Origin: DASUAS01 sp963809795
GTDB lineage: Bacteria > Actinomycetota > Acidimicrobiia > IMCC26256 > DASPTH01
Direction: 5' to 3'
Assembly (NCBI GenBank): GCA_963809795.1
Contig: CAWELN010000014.1
Coordinates: 253,392 to 317,391, forward strand
Length of the DNA stretch: 64,000 nucleotides
Part shown: piece by piece, positions 43,884 to 55,161 of the stretch
Layout: each line of letters starts with the position of its first letter
Position numbering within the stretch: position 1 is the first letter of the stretch
Made by a program: the position numbers and the translations under genes
The notes under the pieces: generated by a model
Told to the model about the DNA's origin: nothing
The model's input: the letters and a program-made list of their open reading frames with translations, nothing else
The model's database searches: none

Positions 43884-45240
43884 CGGGCCGCCCGAGCGGG
43901 TCGAGCTCCTCACCGGCTGGTCGCGCACCGCACCGACCGCGGCGTCGGTGGTCGACGTCACCGACGAGGCCGCCATCGACGGGTGGTTGGCGCGCGCCGG
44001 CCGACGCGGTCTGATCGCGAGGGGCCTGGGCCGCAGCTACGGCGACGCGGCGCAGAACGCGGGGGGAACCGTCCTCGATGCCACGCTGCTGGCGGGCTTC
44101 CACGACATCGACCTCGAGCGGGGCGTCATCCGCGTCGACGCGGGCGTCAGCCTCGAGGCGATCATGCGGACGATGGTGCCGCTCGGCTGGTTCGTGCACG
44201 TCACCCCGGGCACGCGGCTGGTGACCGTCGGCGGCGCGATCGCCGCCGACGTGCACGGGAAGAGCCACCACGTCGACGGCAGCTTCGCCAACCACGTGGA
44301 GTCCTTCACCCTGCACACCCCCAAGGGCACGGTGACGGTCACCCCGGAGTCCGATGCCGAGCTGTTCTGGGGCACCGCGGGCGCGCTCGGCCTCACCGGC
44401 GTCATCGCCGAGGCGACCATCCGCCTGCTGCCGATCGAGACGTCGATGATCCGGGCCGAGAACCTCCGCTGCCCCGATCTCGACTCGGTCATGTCGCTCA
44501 TGGTCGAGGGCGACGCCGACTACCGCTTCTCGGCCGCGTGGATCGACTGCCTGGCGACCGGTGCGTCGCTCGGACGCTCGGTGCTCTCGCGCGGCGACCA
44601 CGCGACGGTCGACGACCTGCCCCCGAAGCTGCGTCGCGACCCGCTGCGGTTCGCGCCGCGCGCGCTCCTCCCGGCGCCACCATGGGCCCCCAACGGCCTG
44701 CTCAACCGGCTCAGCGTCGCCGCCTTCAACGAGTTCTGGTACCGGGTGACCCCGTCGCTGCACGGCCACGTGGAGAGCATCTCGTCGTTCTTCCACCCGC
44801 TCGACGGCGTGAAGGGCTGGAACCGCCTCTACGGCAGCTGCGGGTTCCTGCAGTACCAGTACGTGGTGCCCGACGCCGCGCACGACGCGGTGCGGACGTC
44901 GATCGAGATGCTGAGTGAGGCCCGGGCGGCGTCGTTCCTCGCGGTGCTGAAGCGCTTCGGCGCCGGCAATCCGGGACCGCTCTCGTTCCCGGCGCCGGGC
45001 TGGACGCTGGCCCTCGACATCCCGGCCACGGTCCCCGGCCTGGCGGGGCTGCTCGACCGGCTCGACGAGCTGGTGGCCGACGCCGGCGGCCGCATCTACC
45101 TGGCCAAGGACTCCCGGCTGCGCCCGGAGCTGCTGCCGGTGATGTACCCGGGGCTCGACCGCTTCGCCGAGCTCCGGGCCCGGGTGGACCCTGCCGGCGT
45201 GCTGCAATCCGACCTGCAGCGGCGCCTCGCGCTCCCCTGA
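43876..45240 (+). CDS. dprE1: Decaprenylphosphoryl-beta-D-ribose 2'-oxidase
   Basis: FAD enzyme oxidising the 2'-OH of decaprenylphosphoryl ribose in the route to DPA, the arabinose donor for arabinan. The 454-aa protein aligns along its length with mycobacterial DprE1: IARGLGRSYGDAAQNAGG, PGTRLVTVGGAIAADVHGKS, FWGTAGALGLTGVIAEATI, YGSCGFLQYQYVVP and RIYLAKDSR (Tyr and Lys retained). The cysteine hit by benzothiazinones (Cys387 in M. tuberculosis, in GWNICVDFP) is Ala379 here (GWTLALDIP, codon 45010-45012). It overlaps the UbiA gene. Confidence 0.94.
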   Translation: MADGPPERVELLTGWSRTAPTAASVVDVTDEAAIDGWLARAGRRGLIARGLGRSYGDAAQNAGGTVLDATLLAGFHDIDLERGVIRVDAGVSLEAIMRTMVPLGWFVHVTPGTRLVTVGGAIAADVHGKSHHVDGSFANHVESFTLHTPKGTVTVTPESDAELFWGTAGALGLTGVIAEATIRLLPIETSMIRAENLRCPDLDSVMSLMVEGDADYRFSAAWIDCLATGASLGRSVLSRGDHATVDDLPPKLRRDPLRFAPRALLPAPPWAPNGLLNRLSVAAFNEFWYRVTPSLHGHVESISSFFHPLDGVKGWNRLYGSCGFLQYQYVVPDAAHDAVRTSIEMLSEARAASFLAVLKRFGAGNPGPLSFPAPGWTLALDIPATVPGLAGLLDRLDELVADAGGRIYLAKDSRLRPELLPVMYPGLDRFAELRARVDPAGVLQSDLQRRLALP

Positions 45241-45275
45241 CTCCTCCCCCCAGTCCATCGGGAAAGGCTCATGAC

Positions 45276-46037
45276 ATGAAGGATGCGCTCGGCTCGGTGC
45301 AGTCGGTGCTGGTGCTCGGAGGCGGTTCCGACATCGCGCAGGCGACGCTGCGGGAGCTGGTGAAGAGCCGCACCCGGACCATCGTGCTGGCGGCGCGCGA
45401 CCCCGGCGCGCTCGAGCCGGCCGCGGCCGAGCTGCGGGCCCTGGGCGCGACCACGGTCGCGACGGTGGTCTTCGACGCGCGCGACACCGCGTCGCACGAA
45501 GCGTTCGTCGACGGCGTCTTCCAGCGCTTCGGCGACATCGACGTCGCGCTGCTCGCCTTCGGGGTGCTCGGTGACCAGGAGGAAGCGGAGCACGACGGCC
45601 GCGCCGCGGTCGACATCGTCGAGGTGAACTACGTCGGCTCGGTGTCGGTGGCGGTCCCGATCTCGCAGCGGATGCGTACGCAGGGGCACGGCACGATCGT
45701 GGCGTTGTCGTCGGTCGCGGGCGAGCGTGCCCGCCGCTCGAACTTCGTGTACGGCTCGTCGAAGGCGGGCATGGACGCCTTCTTCCAAGGGCTCGGCGAC
45801 AGCCTGGTCGGCACCGGCGTGAAGGTCATGATCGTGCGCCCCGGCTTCGTCGACACGAAGATGACCGAGGGCATGCACGCGGTACCGCTGTCGACCACGC
45901 CGGAAGCGGTGGCCGACGCGATCGTGCACGGCCTCGCCCGGGGGCGGGAGACGGTCTGGGTGCCCTCGACGCTGCGGTACGTGATGTCGGTGCTGCGCCA
46001 CGTGCCGCGCCCCGTGTTCCGCAAGTTGCCCCTCTGA
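45276..46037 (+). CDS. dprE2: Decaprenylphosphoryl-2-keto-beta-D-erythro-pentose reductase
   Basis: NAD(P)H-dependent short-chain reductase that finishes the epimerisation started by DprE1. The 253-aa protein has the cofactor loop VLGGGSDIAQATLRELV, the SDR catalytic Ser in ALSSVAGERARRSNFVYGSS (20 residues), Tyr/Lys in YGSSKAG, and a C-terminal helix region (VMSVLRHVPRPVFRKLPL). ATG 45276 follows GGGAAAGG. It is 35 bp after dprE1 in the same operon. Confidence 0.93.
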   Translation: MKDALGSVQSVLVLGGGSDIAQATLRELVKSRTRTIVLAARDPGALEPAAAELRALGATTVATVVFDARDTASHEAFVDGVFQRFGDIDVALLAFGVLGDQEEAEHDGRAAVDIVEVNYVGSVSVAVPISQRMRTQGHGTIVALSSVAGERARRSNFVYGSSKAGMDAFFQGLGDSLVGTGVKVMIVRPGFVDTKMTEGMHAVPLSTTPEAVADAIVHGLARGRETVWVPSTLRYVMSVLRHVPRPVFRKLPL

Positions 46038-46062
46038 TCGCGTCGTGGGAGGACGTGACGGC

Positions 46063-46683
46063 ATGGAGCAGCCCGAGGTCGTCGCCGCGTTCGACTTCGA
46101 CGGCACGCTCTCGAGCCGCGACAATTTCGTACCGTTCCTGCGCCGCGCCGCGGGTACGGGGCCCGCGGCCGAAGCGTTCGTCCTCTCGGCGGCGCGGCTG
46201 GGCGTGGCCGGTCGGTCGCAGTGGAGCCGCAACCAGTTGAAGGCGCGCGTCCTCGAGCGGCTGTTCGCCGGCCGCGACGCGGCCGAGGTGGACGCGGTCG
46301 CGCTCGCCTTCGCCGATGAGGTGCTCGCGCGCCACCTCCGCGAGGAGGCCGTGCAGCGAGCCGACTGGCACCGCACCCAGGGCCACCGGCTGGTGATCAT
46401 CTCGGCGTCGTTGGGCGCGTACCTGCGTCCCATCGGCGAGCGCCTCCGCTTCGACGCCGTGCTCGCCACCGAGTTGGAGGCAGGGCCCGACGGCCGCCTC
46501 ACCGGTCGCATGGCGGGAGAGAACGTGCGCGGGCCGGAGAAGGCGCGTCGGCTCGAAGCGTGGCTCGATGGCGCGACGCCGTTCGTGTGGGCCTACGGGG
46601 ACAGCTCCGGTGATCGCGAGCTGTGGGCGCGGGCCGACCGCGCCGTGCGGCTCGGGCGCCGGGCGCACCGCGGCACCGAGTAG
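46063..46683 (+). CDS. HAD-IB family phosphatase
   Basis: A 206-aa HAD hydrolase. Motif I is AFDFDGTLSSRD, motif II IISASLGAYL, motif III lysine in RGPEKARRL, and motif IV YGDSSGDRELW. HAD-IB relatives dephosphorylate phosphoserine, phosphatidylglycerophosphate or related small or lipid substrates. It is the fourth gene of the DPA operon (25 bp after dprE2), so the missing decaprenylphosphoryl-5-phosphoribose phosphatase step is an attractive but unproven role. ATG 46063 follows GGGAGGACG. Confidence 0.85.
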   Translation: MEQPEVVAAFDFDGTLSSRDNFVPFLRRAAGTGPAAEAFVLSAARLGVAGRSQWSRNQLKARVLERLFAGRDAAEVDAVALAFADEVLARHLREEAVQRADWHRTQGHRLVIISASLGAYLRPIGERLRFDAVLATELEAGPDGRLTGRMAGENVRGPEKARRLEAWLDGATPFVWAYGDSSGDRELWARADRAVRLGRRAHRGTE

Positions 46684-46715
46684 CGATTCAGGACGAGGAG
46701 CCGCAGGCGCTCCGG

Positions 46716-46721
46716 TACCCT
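46716..46721 (+). promoter_or_regulatory. -10 box for metH (leaderless)
   Basis: TACCCT, 7 nt before the ATG at 46729. No cobalamin riboswitch fits in the 45-bp gap upstream. Confidence 0.5.
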
Positions 46722-46728
46722 GGCTCGG

Positions 46729-50196
<3,468 letters not shown>

Positions 50197-50201
50197 GCCC
50201 G

Positions 50202-50828
50202 TCACCCGCCTTGCGATCGCGGCGTGGGCACGGAATGGACGGCGGAGGACCACCGCGGCTCGGCGCGGGCCATGGCGAGCACGATGAGGCCGGCGGCGTC
50301 TGCCGGCGGACACCCGAGCGCCACCCCGAGGAGACACGGCGCGGCGATCGCGTCGAGGAGCCGTCGCGTGACACGCTCCGCCTGACCGTCGTGGTCGAGG
50401 TTGTGGCAGACGACGACGAAGTGGCCGGCGCCGTCGCACGCCACGGTGTCGTCGGGACGAACGGTTCCAACGAGTCGCTCCCCGACGGCGCGGAGGTCCG
50501 GCGGTTCGTCGCCGAGCATCGCGGGATCGACGTAGAAGACGCCGAGCAGACGGCACCGCCGCTTCGCATGGGCGAGACCCATCTCGATCCGATCCAGCAG
50601 GAGCACGGGTCCGGGAAGCCCCGTGGTCCGATCCAACAACTCGCCCCGGAGGCGGACGCTGTCGCGGAGGTGGGCCGGCATGAACGCTGATGTCGCCACG
50701 CGGGCAACCTCCCGGACCGAGAGCGGCGGAGCCGGCGGCGGTTCCGAGGAACGCCCTCGTGGAGGAAACGCCCCACGCGCTCGTTTTGATACGGCCCCGT
50801 CGGAGATCGCACCGTCCGCCGCGTCCAC
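50202..50828 (-). CDS. Degenerate GGDEF-domain protein
   Basis: A 208-aa protein whose core reads like a diguanylate cyclase domain: DRTTGLPGPVLLLDRIEMGL matches the usual DxLTGLxNR entry, and GERLVGTVRPDDTVACDGAGHFVVVCHNLD matches the active-site hairpin. There, the GGDEF signature is replaced by DGAGH, so cyclase activity is unlikely; it may bind nucleotide or act as a partner. The start is uncertain (GTG 50828 or ATG 50681). It converges on metH and lies downstream of the zincin gene on the same strand. Confidence 0.6.
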   Translation of the reverse strand: MDAADGAISDGAVSKRARGAFPPRGRSSEPPPAPPLSVREVARVATSAFMPAHLRDSVRLRGELLDRTTGLPGPVLLLDRIEMGLAHAKRRCRLLGVFYVDPAMLGDEPPDLRAVGERLVGTVRPDDTVACDGAGHFVVVCHNLDHDGQAERVTRRLLDAIAAPCLLGVALGCPPADAAGLIVLAMARAEPRWSSAVHSVPTPRSQGG

Positions 50829-50857
50829 CGCTCGCCGGTTCGCCGCCCGCGGTGCCG

Positions 50858-52348
50858 CTACGTGGAGCCGTTCGACGCGACGCAGCCCTGGAGGATCGTC
50901 GGCACCCGTGCCCGGACCGCGTCGATGACGCCCGCGTCGGGCGACGCGCTGGGGTCGTTGGTGGCGGCCGCGATCACCGGCGCGAACGACGGATCCCGCA
51001 CGACGCCGTCGGCGGCGCAGGAGGCGACGTTCACCGGGAGGCCCTGCTTCAACACCTCGGAGAACAACGAATCACGGTTCGCGGCGAAGACGAGCGCGGT
51101 CAGGGCCCGGTTCGGCGCCTCGGTGGCGTTCGCGCCGGGGTCACACGCGGTGAGCGTCGCCCCGTCGGCCTTGGTGTCGACCTGCGCCGCGCCGGCCGGC
51201 ATCTGCGCGGCCCACTGCGCCAGTGCGCCGCCGATCGTCTTGGTGCCGTCGCCGGTCTTGCCCACGAACCGCGCCCGAAGGCACGTGGCGCCCTGTCGGG
51301 TGAACGTCACCATGGAGTCACCGCCCCACGCGTCGGCGGCGGTGAGCGCGGTGCCGGGATCGAGGCGTGAGGCGAGCACCTGGTACAGCGCGAAGGCGCC
51401 GAACACGTCGGGCTCGCCGGAGCGCTTCTCGCCCGCGGCGAGGGCCGGCGGCGCGACGTCTTTGAACACGCGGTGCTCCAGCAGGGTCGAGGGCGTGAGG
51501 TACGAGGCATCGGCGGTCGGCGGGTGCTCGAACAGACCATCGATGCCGTGCTCGCCCTCCTTGGCCGTCACCGCCTGCAGCATCGTGGGGCCGAGGTCGT
51601 ACGGTGCCTCGAAGAGCACCGACAGCGATTCGGGCACGCCCTTGGCGTCGACCTCGGAACGGGCCTGATCGCTCGCGCTCGAGCGCTCCTGCTCGTAGGC
51701 AGCCTGGTCCGCCTTCGACAGCGAGTTGGCGTACTCGTCCTGGATGCGGACCGCGTCGCCCTCGACGACCGTGCGCAGGGGCGTCGAGGCATGCGCCTTC
51801 GCAGCCTCCTTCTCCAGCTTCTGGAGATCGAAGTGCTGGTCCTGCAACGCGTGCGTCAGCTCGTGCGCGACGGTGACCCGCGTGGCCGGGTCGTCGGTGC
51901 TCTTCCCCTTCACGGTGATCTTCTTGGTGGCCGGGTCGTAGTACGCGAGCACGCCCGACGTCTGCAACGAGCTCATGGCGTCGACGATGTCGACGTCCGG
52001 TCCGATCAACCCCACCGCGCGCAGCTGGCCCTGTGCACGCGCGATGTCGGCCTTGTCCTGCTTCGTGAGCTTGCCCTTGTCGATCGCCACCTTCTTGTCG
52101 AACGCGGCGTCGTCGAGGAACTCGGCGGCGACGGGGTGGACGAAGGCGAGCTTCCGCAGCTCGGCGACCTTGTTGGCGATCGGTTCGAGCCGCGGGTCCC
52201 ACGACTTGGGGTTCGAAGCGGTGGTGGCCGTCTTCGCCGCGCCCGCGCCCGTCGGCGGGGTCACGACCGCGGCGGCGCCGATGACCAGGAGCATGATGGA
52301 CGCCAGGCGGCGCAGGGCGATCGATCGCACCTGGGTTCTTCGGCTCAT
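50858..52348 (-). CDS. Secreted zincin-type metalloprotease-like protein
   Basis: A 496-aa protein with an N-terminal signal peptide (about 1-38, LASIMLLVIGAAAVVTPPTG ending GAGA). The metzincin motif HELTHALQDQH lies near residue 172, and VVEGDAVRIQDEY about 30 residues on offers the third zinc ligand Glu. The rest is helical with Cys pairs near the C-terminus. No characterised family is recognised beyond the HExxH...E pattern. ATG 52348 has TAACTT 10 nt upstream. It probably acts outside the membrane. Confidence 0.75.
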   Translation of the reverse strand: MSRRTQVRSIALRRLASIMLLVIGAAAVVTPPTGAGAAKTATTASNPKSWDPRLEPIANKVAELRKLAFVHPVAAEFLDDAAFDKKVAIDKGKLTKQDKADIARAQGQLRAVGLIGPDVDIVDAMSSLQTSGVLAYYDPATKKITVKGKSTDDPATRVTVAHELTHALQDQHFDLQKLEKEAAKAHASTPLRTVVEGDAVRIQDEYANSLSKADQAAYEQERSSASDQARSEVDAKGVPESLSVLFEAPYDLGPTMLQAVTAKEGEHGIDGLFEHPPTADASYLTPSTLLEHRVFKDVAPPALAAGEKRSGEPDVFGAFALYQVLASRLDPGTALTAADAWGGDSMVTFTRQGATCLRARFVGKTGDGTKTIGGALAQWAAQMPAGAAQVDTKADGATLTACDPGANATEAPNRALTALVFAANRDSLFSEVLKQGLPVNVASCAADGVVRDPSFAPVIAAATNDPSASPDAGVIDAVRARVPTILQGCVASNGST

Positions 52349-52358
52349 CGCGCGCCCG

Positions 52359-52364
52359 AAGTTA
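52359..52364 (-). promoter_or_regulatory. -10 box for the zincin gene
   Basis: TAACTT on the minus strand, 10 nt before the ATG. Confidence 0.35.
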
Positions 52365-52433
52365 GTGGCCTCTCACCCTTCCGCCCGGTCGGGTCACGTG
52401 GCGCCGGTGGTCGGATCGAGGTCACCGGCCGCC

Positions 52434-52439
52434 TACGAT
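52434..52439 (+). promoter_or_regulatory. -10 box for the rml operon
   Basis: TACGAT, 9 nt before the rmlA ATG at 52449. Confidence 0.45.
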
Positions 52440-52448
52440 GCTGCGTCG

Positions 52449-53545
52449 ATGAAGGGCTTGATCCTGTCCGGCGGTGCCGGCACCCGTCTTCGTCCGATCA
52501 CCCACACCAGCGCCAAGCAACTCGTCCCGGTCGCCAACAAGCCCATCCTCTTCTACGGGATCGAGGACATGGTCGAGGCGGGCATCAAGGAGATCGGCAT
52601 CATCGTCGGCGACACCGCCGACGAGATCCGGGCGGCAGTGGAGGACGGGTCCCGCTGGGGGGTCGACGTCACGTACATCCCGCAGGACGCGCCGCTCGGC
52701 CTGGCGCACTGCGTGCTCATCGCGCACGACTTCCTCGGTGACGATGACTTCGTGATGTATCTCGGCGACAACATGCTGCAGCAGGGGCTGAAGGAGTTCG
52801 TCGACGCCTTCGAGGCGGAGCGCGGCGCAGGGGCCCGGCGCCGACGGACGGGTCCTCTCGGCGCAGATCCTCCTCGCGCACGTCGACGACCCGCGGCAGT
52901 CCGGGGTCGCGGTGCTCGGCGCCGACGGCGAGGTGGTCGAGCTGATCGAGAAGCCGGAGGACCCCCCGTCCGACCTCGCGGTCGTGGGCGTCTACCTCTT
53001 CGATACCGACATCCACACCGCGGTCCGGTCGATCGAACCGTCGGCCCGTGGGGAGCTCGAGATCACCGATGCCATCCAATGGCTGGTCGACCACGATCGT
53101 CGGGTGCGCCACGAGATCATCCGCGGGTGGTGGATCGACACCGGCAAGAAGGATCCGCTGCTGGAGAGCAACCGGCTCGTGCTCGAGACCCTCGAGCCCC
53201 GGATCGACGGCTCGGTCGACGAGTCCTCGCGCGATCGAGGGTCGCGTCGTGATCGAAGCCGGCGCCCGCATCGTCAACTCGAGGGTCCGCGGCCCGGCGG
53301 CGATCGGTGCGCACACGAGCGTCGTGAACAGCTTCATCGGTCCGTTCACGTCGGTGGCGTCACACTGCGAGATCCTCGATTCGGAGGTCGAGCACTCGGT
53401 CCTGCTCGATCACAGCCGGGTCGTCGGCGTGCCCCGCCTCACCGACTCCCTCATCGGCCGGGAGGTCGTGGTGCTGCGGTCGGGCGAGACGCCCGTGGCC
53501 ACCCGGCTGCTCGTGGGTGATCACTCCCGGGTGGAGCTCGCGTGA
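52449..53545 (+). CDS. rmlA: Glucose-1-phosphate thymidylyltransferase, two frameshifts
   Basis: Makes dTDP-glucose, the first step to dTDP-sugars. The N-terminus MKGLILSGGAGTRLRPITHT holds the nucleotide-binding loop, followed by MYLGDNM and, in the next frame, VVELIEKPEDPPSDLAVVGVY and EIIRGWWIDTGKKDPLLESN. The C-terminal part (IEAGARIVNSRV, GVPRLTDSLIG) is a left-handed beta-helix, so this is the long form of about 360 aa. Frame breaks lie near 52826-52840 and near 53228. The stop overlaps the rmlC start (GTGA). Confidence 0.9.
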
Positions 53546-54174
53546 TGGAGATGCAGCGGAGGCGTGGCCGGAGGCCGGGACGCCGCAGCGGAATCGACCC
53601 GAGTCTGATGGCCGACGTCATCGCGTCCGACGTGATCGAGGGTGTCTACGTCGTCCAGCCGACCATCCACGGCGACGAGCGCGGCATCTTCATCGAGACC
53701 TACCGGCGGGAGTGGTTCCCCCAAGGCCGCGAGATGATCCAGGGCAACCGCGGCAACCGCCAGGCGGGTGCCGTCGTGGGCCTGCACTACCACCTCCATC
53801 AGGCCGACTACTGGTACGTACCGATGGGCCGCGCCCGGGTCGTGCTCCACGACCTGCGTGAAGGCTCGCCCACCGACGGCAAGACCCTCACCATCGACCT
53901 CGGGGAACGACCCGACGGCACCTTCGACCATCGCGGGGTGTTCATCCCGCCCGGGGTCGCCCACGGGTTCGCGGCGCTGACCGACATGGTCATCACCTAT
54001 CTGGTCGACGGGTACTACAACCCGAACGACGAGCTCGGCGTCGCGTGGAACGATCCCGCGATCGGGGCCGACTGGGGCGTGACCGACCCGACGCTCTCGT
54101 CCCGCGATCAGCAGAACCCCGCGCGCGACGCGTTGGACATCGCGCTGCGACCACGGTGGGGGCTGCGCACGTGA
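53542..54174 (+). CDS. rmlC: dTDP-4-dehydrorhamnose 3,5-epimerase-like protein
   Basis: A cupin-fold epimerase or isomerase of dTDP-4-keto sugars, 210 aa. Family marks are GVYVVQPTIHGDERGIFIET, the catalytic His in VGLHYHLHQADYWYV, and HRGVFIPPGVAHGFAAL with Tyr in VDGYYNPNDELGVAWNDP. The GTG at 53542 overlaps the rmlA stop; ATG 53545 or 53608 are alternatives because the first 20 residues are Arg-rich. The reading frame is intact. The exact sugar product is not determined by sequence. Confidence 0.9.
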   Translation: MMEMQRRRGRRPGRRSGIDPSLMADVIASDVIEGVYVVQPTIHGDERGIFIETYRREWFPQGREMIQGNRGNRQAGAVVGLHYHLHQADYWYVPMGRARVVLHDLREGSPTDGKTLTIDLGERPDGTFDHRGVFIPPGVAHGFAALTDMVITYLVDGYYNPNDELGVAWNDPAIGADWGVTDPTLSSRDQQNPARDALDIALRPRWGLRT

Positions 54175-55142
54175 GCTCGCGGCGCATCCTCGTCACCGGC
54201 GGCGCCGGTTTCATCGGGTCCAACTACGTGCGTCACGTCCTCGAGCGCACGGACGACTCCGTCTCCGTCTTCGACGCCCTCACGTATGCAGGCAACCTCT
54301 CGACGCTGCGCGATGTCGACGACGACCCGAGGTACCAGTTCGTGAAGGGCAACATCTGCGATCCCGAGTCACTCGAGGACGCGATGCGCGGTCACGACGC
54401 CGTCGTCCACTTCGCCGCCGAGAGCCATGTCGACCGTTCCATCGTGGGCCCGGACGACTTCATCCACACGAACTGCTTCGGCACGAACGTGGTCATGGAC
54501 GTAGCCCGGCGCCTCGAGATCCCGCGTGTGGTGCACATCGGCACCGACGAGGTCTACGGCTCGGTCGAGATCGGTTCGTCGAAGGAGACCGATCCACTGG
54601 AACCGCGATCGCCCTACTCGGCGTCGAAGGCGGGGTCCGATCTCATCGCGCTGTCGTACCACCACACCTACGGGCTGCCCGTGTCGGTGACGCGCTGCAC
54701 CAACAACTTCGGGCCGTACCAGTTCCCCGAGAAGGCCATCCCGCTCTTCACGACGAACCTGCTCGACGGCGGGAAGATCCCGCTCTACGGCGACGGGCTC
54801 AACGAGCGCGACTGGATCTTCGTCGACGACCACTGCGCGGGCGTGCAGCTGGTGCTCGACCACGGCTCGCCGGGCGAGATCTACAACATCGGCGCCGGCA
54901 ACGAGACCCCGAACCGTGTCCTCGTCGACAAGCTGCTCGCGCTCTTCGGGGCCGGTGAGGAGTCGGTGCAGTACGTCACCGACCGTCTCGGTCACGACCG
55001 CCGTTACTCGGTCGACATCGCCAAGGTCACCGCACTCGGGTGGCGTCGCTCCCGCACCCTCGACGAGGCGCTCGAGGCGACGGTCGCGTGGTACCGCGAC
55101 CACCGCTGGTGGTGGGAACCGCTCAAGCGCGCGGGCGGCTGA
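54171..55142 (+). CDS. rmlB: dTDP-glucose 4,6-dehydratase
   Basis: NAD-dependent conversion of dTDP-glucose to dTDP-4-keto-6-deoxyglucose. The 323-aa extended SDR has the Rossmann loop ILVTGGAGFIGSNYV, the HIGTDEVYGSVE motif with catalytic Asp-Glu, Tyr/Lys in YSASKAGSD, RCTNNFGPYQFPEKAIPLF (19 residues) and GDGLNERDWIFVDDHC. GTG 54171 overlaps the rmlC stop (GTGA). rmlD is not in the window. It converges with the polysaccharide operon. Confidence 0.96.
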   Translation: MSSRRILVTGGAGFIGSNYVRHVLERTDDSVSVFDALTYAGNLSTLRDVDDDPRYQFVKGNICDPESLEDAMRGHDAVVHFAAESHVDRSIVGPDDFIHTNCFGTNVVMDVARRLEIPRVVHIGTDEVYGSVEIGSSKETDPLEPRSPYSASKAGSDLIALSYHHTYGLPVSVTRCTNNFGPYQFPEKAIPLFTTNLLDGGKIPLYGDGLNERDWIFVDDHCAGVQLVLDHGSPGEIYNIGAGNETPNRVLVDKLLALFGAGEESVQYVTDRLGHDRRYSVDIAKVTALGWRRSRTLDEALEATVAWYRDHRWWWEPLKRAGG

Positions 55143-55161
55143 GCTGATCTGATCACGGTCG

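Noticed and set aside
46684..46728. Cobalamin riboswitch before metH
   Set aside because: Only 45 bp separate metH from the preceding gene and a -10 box occupies most of it. No space for the aptamer; none is seen before the mutase gene either.
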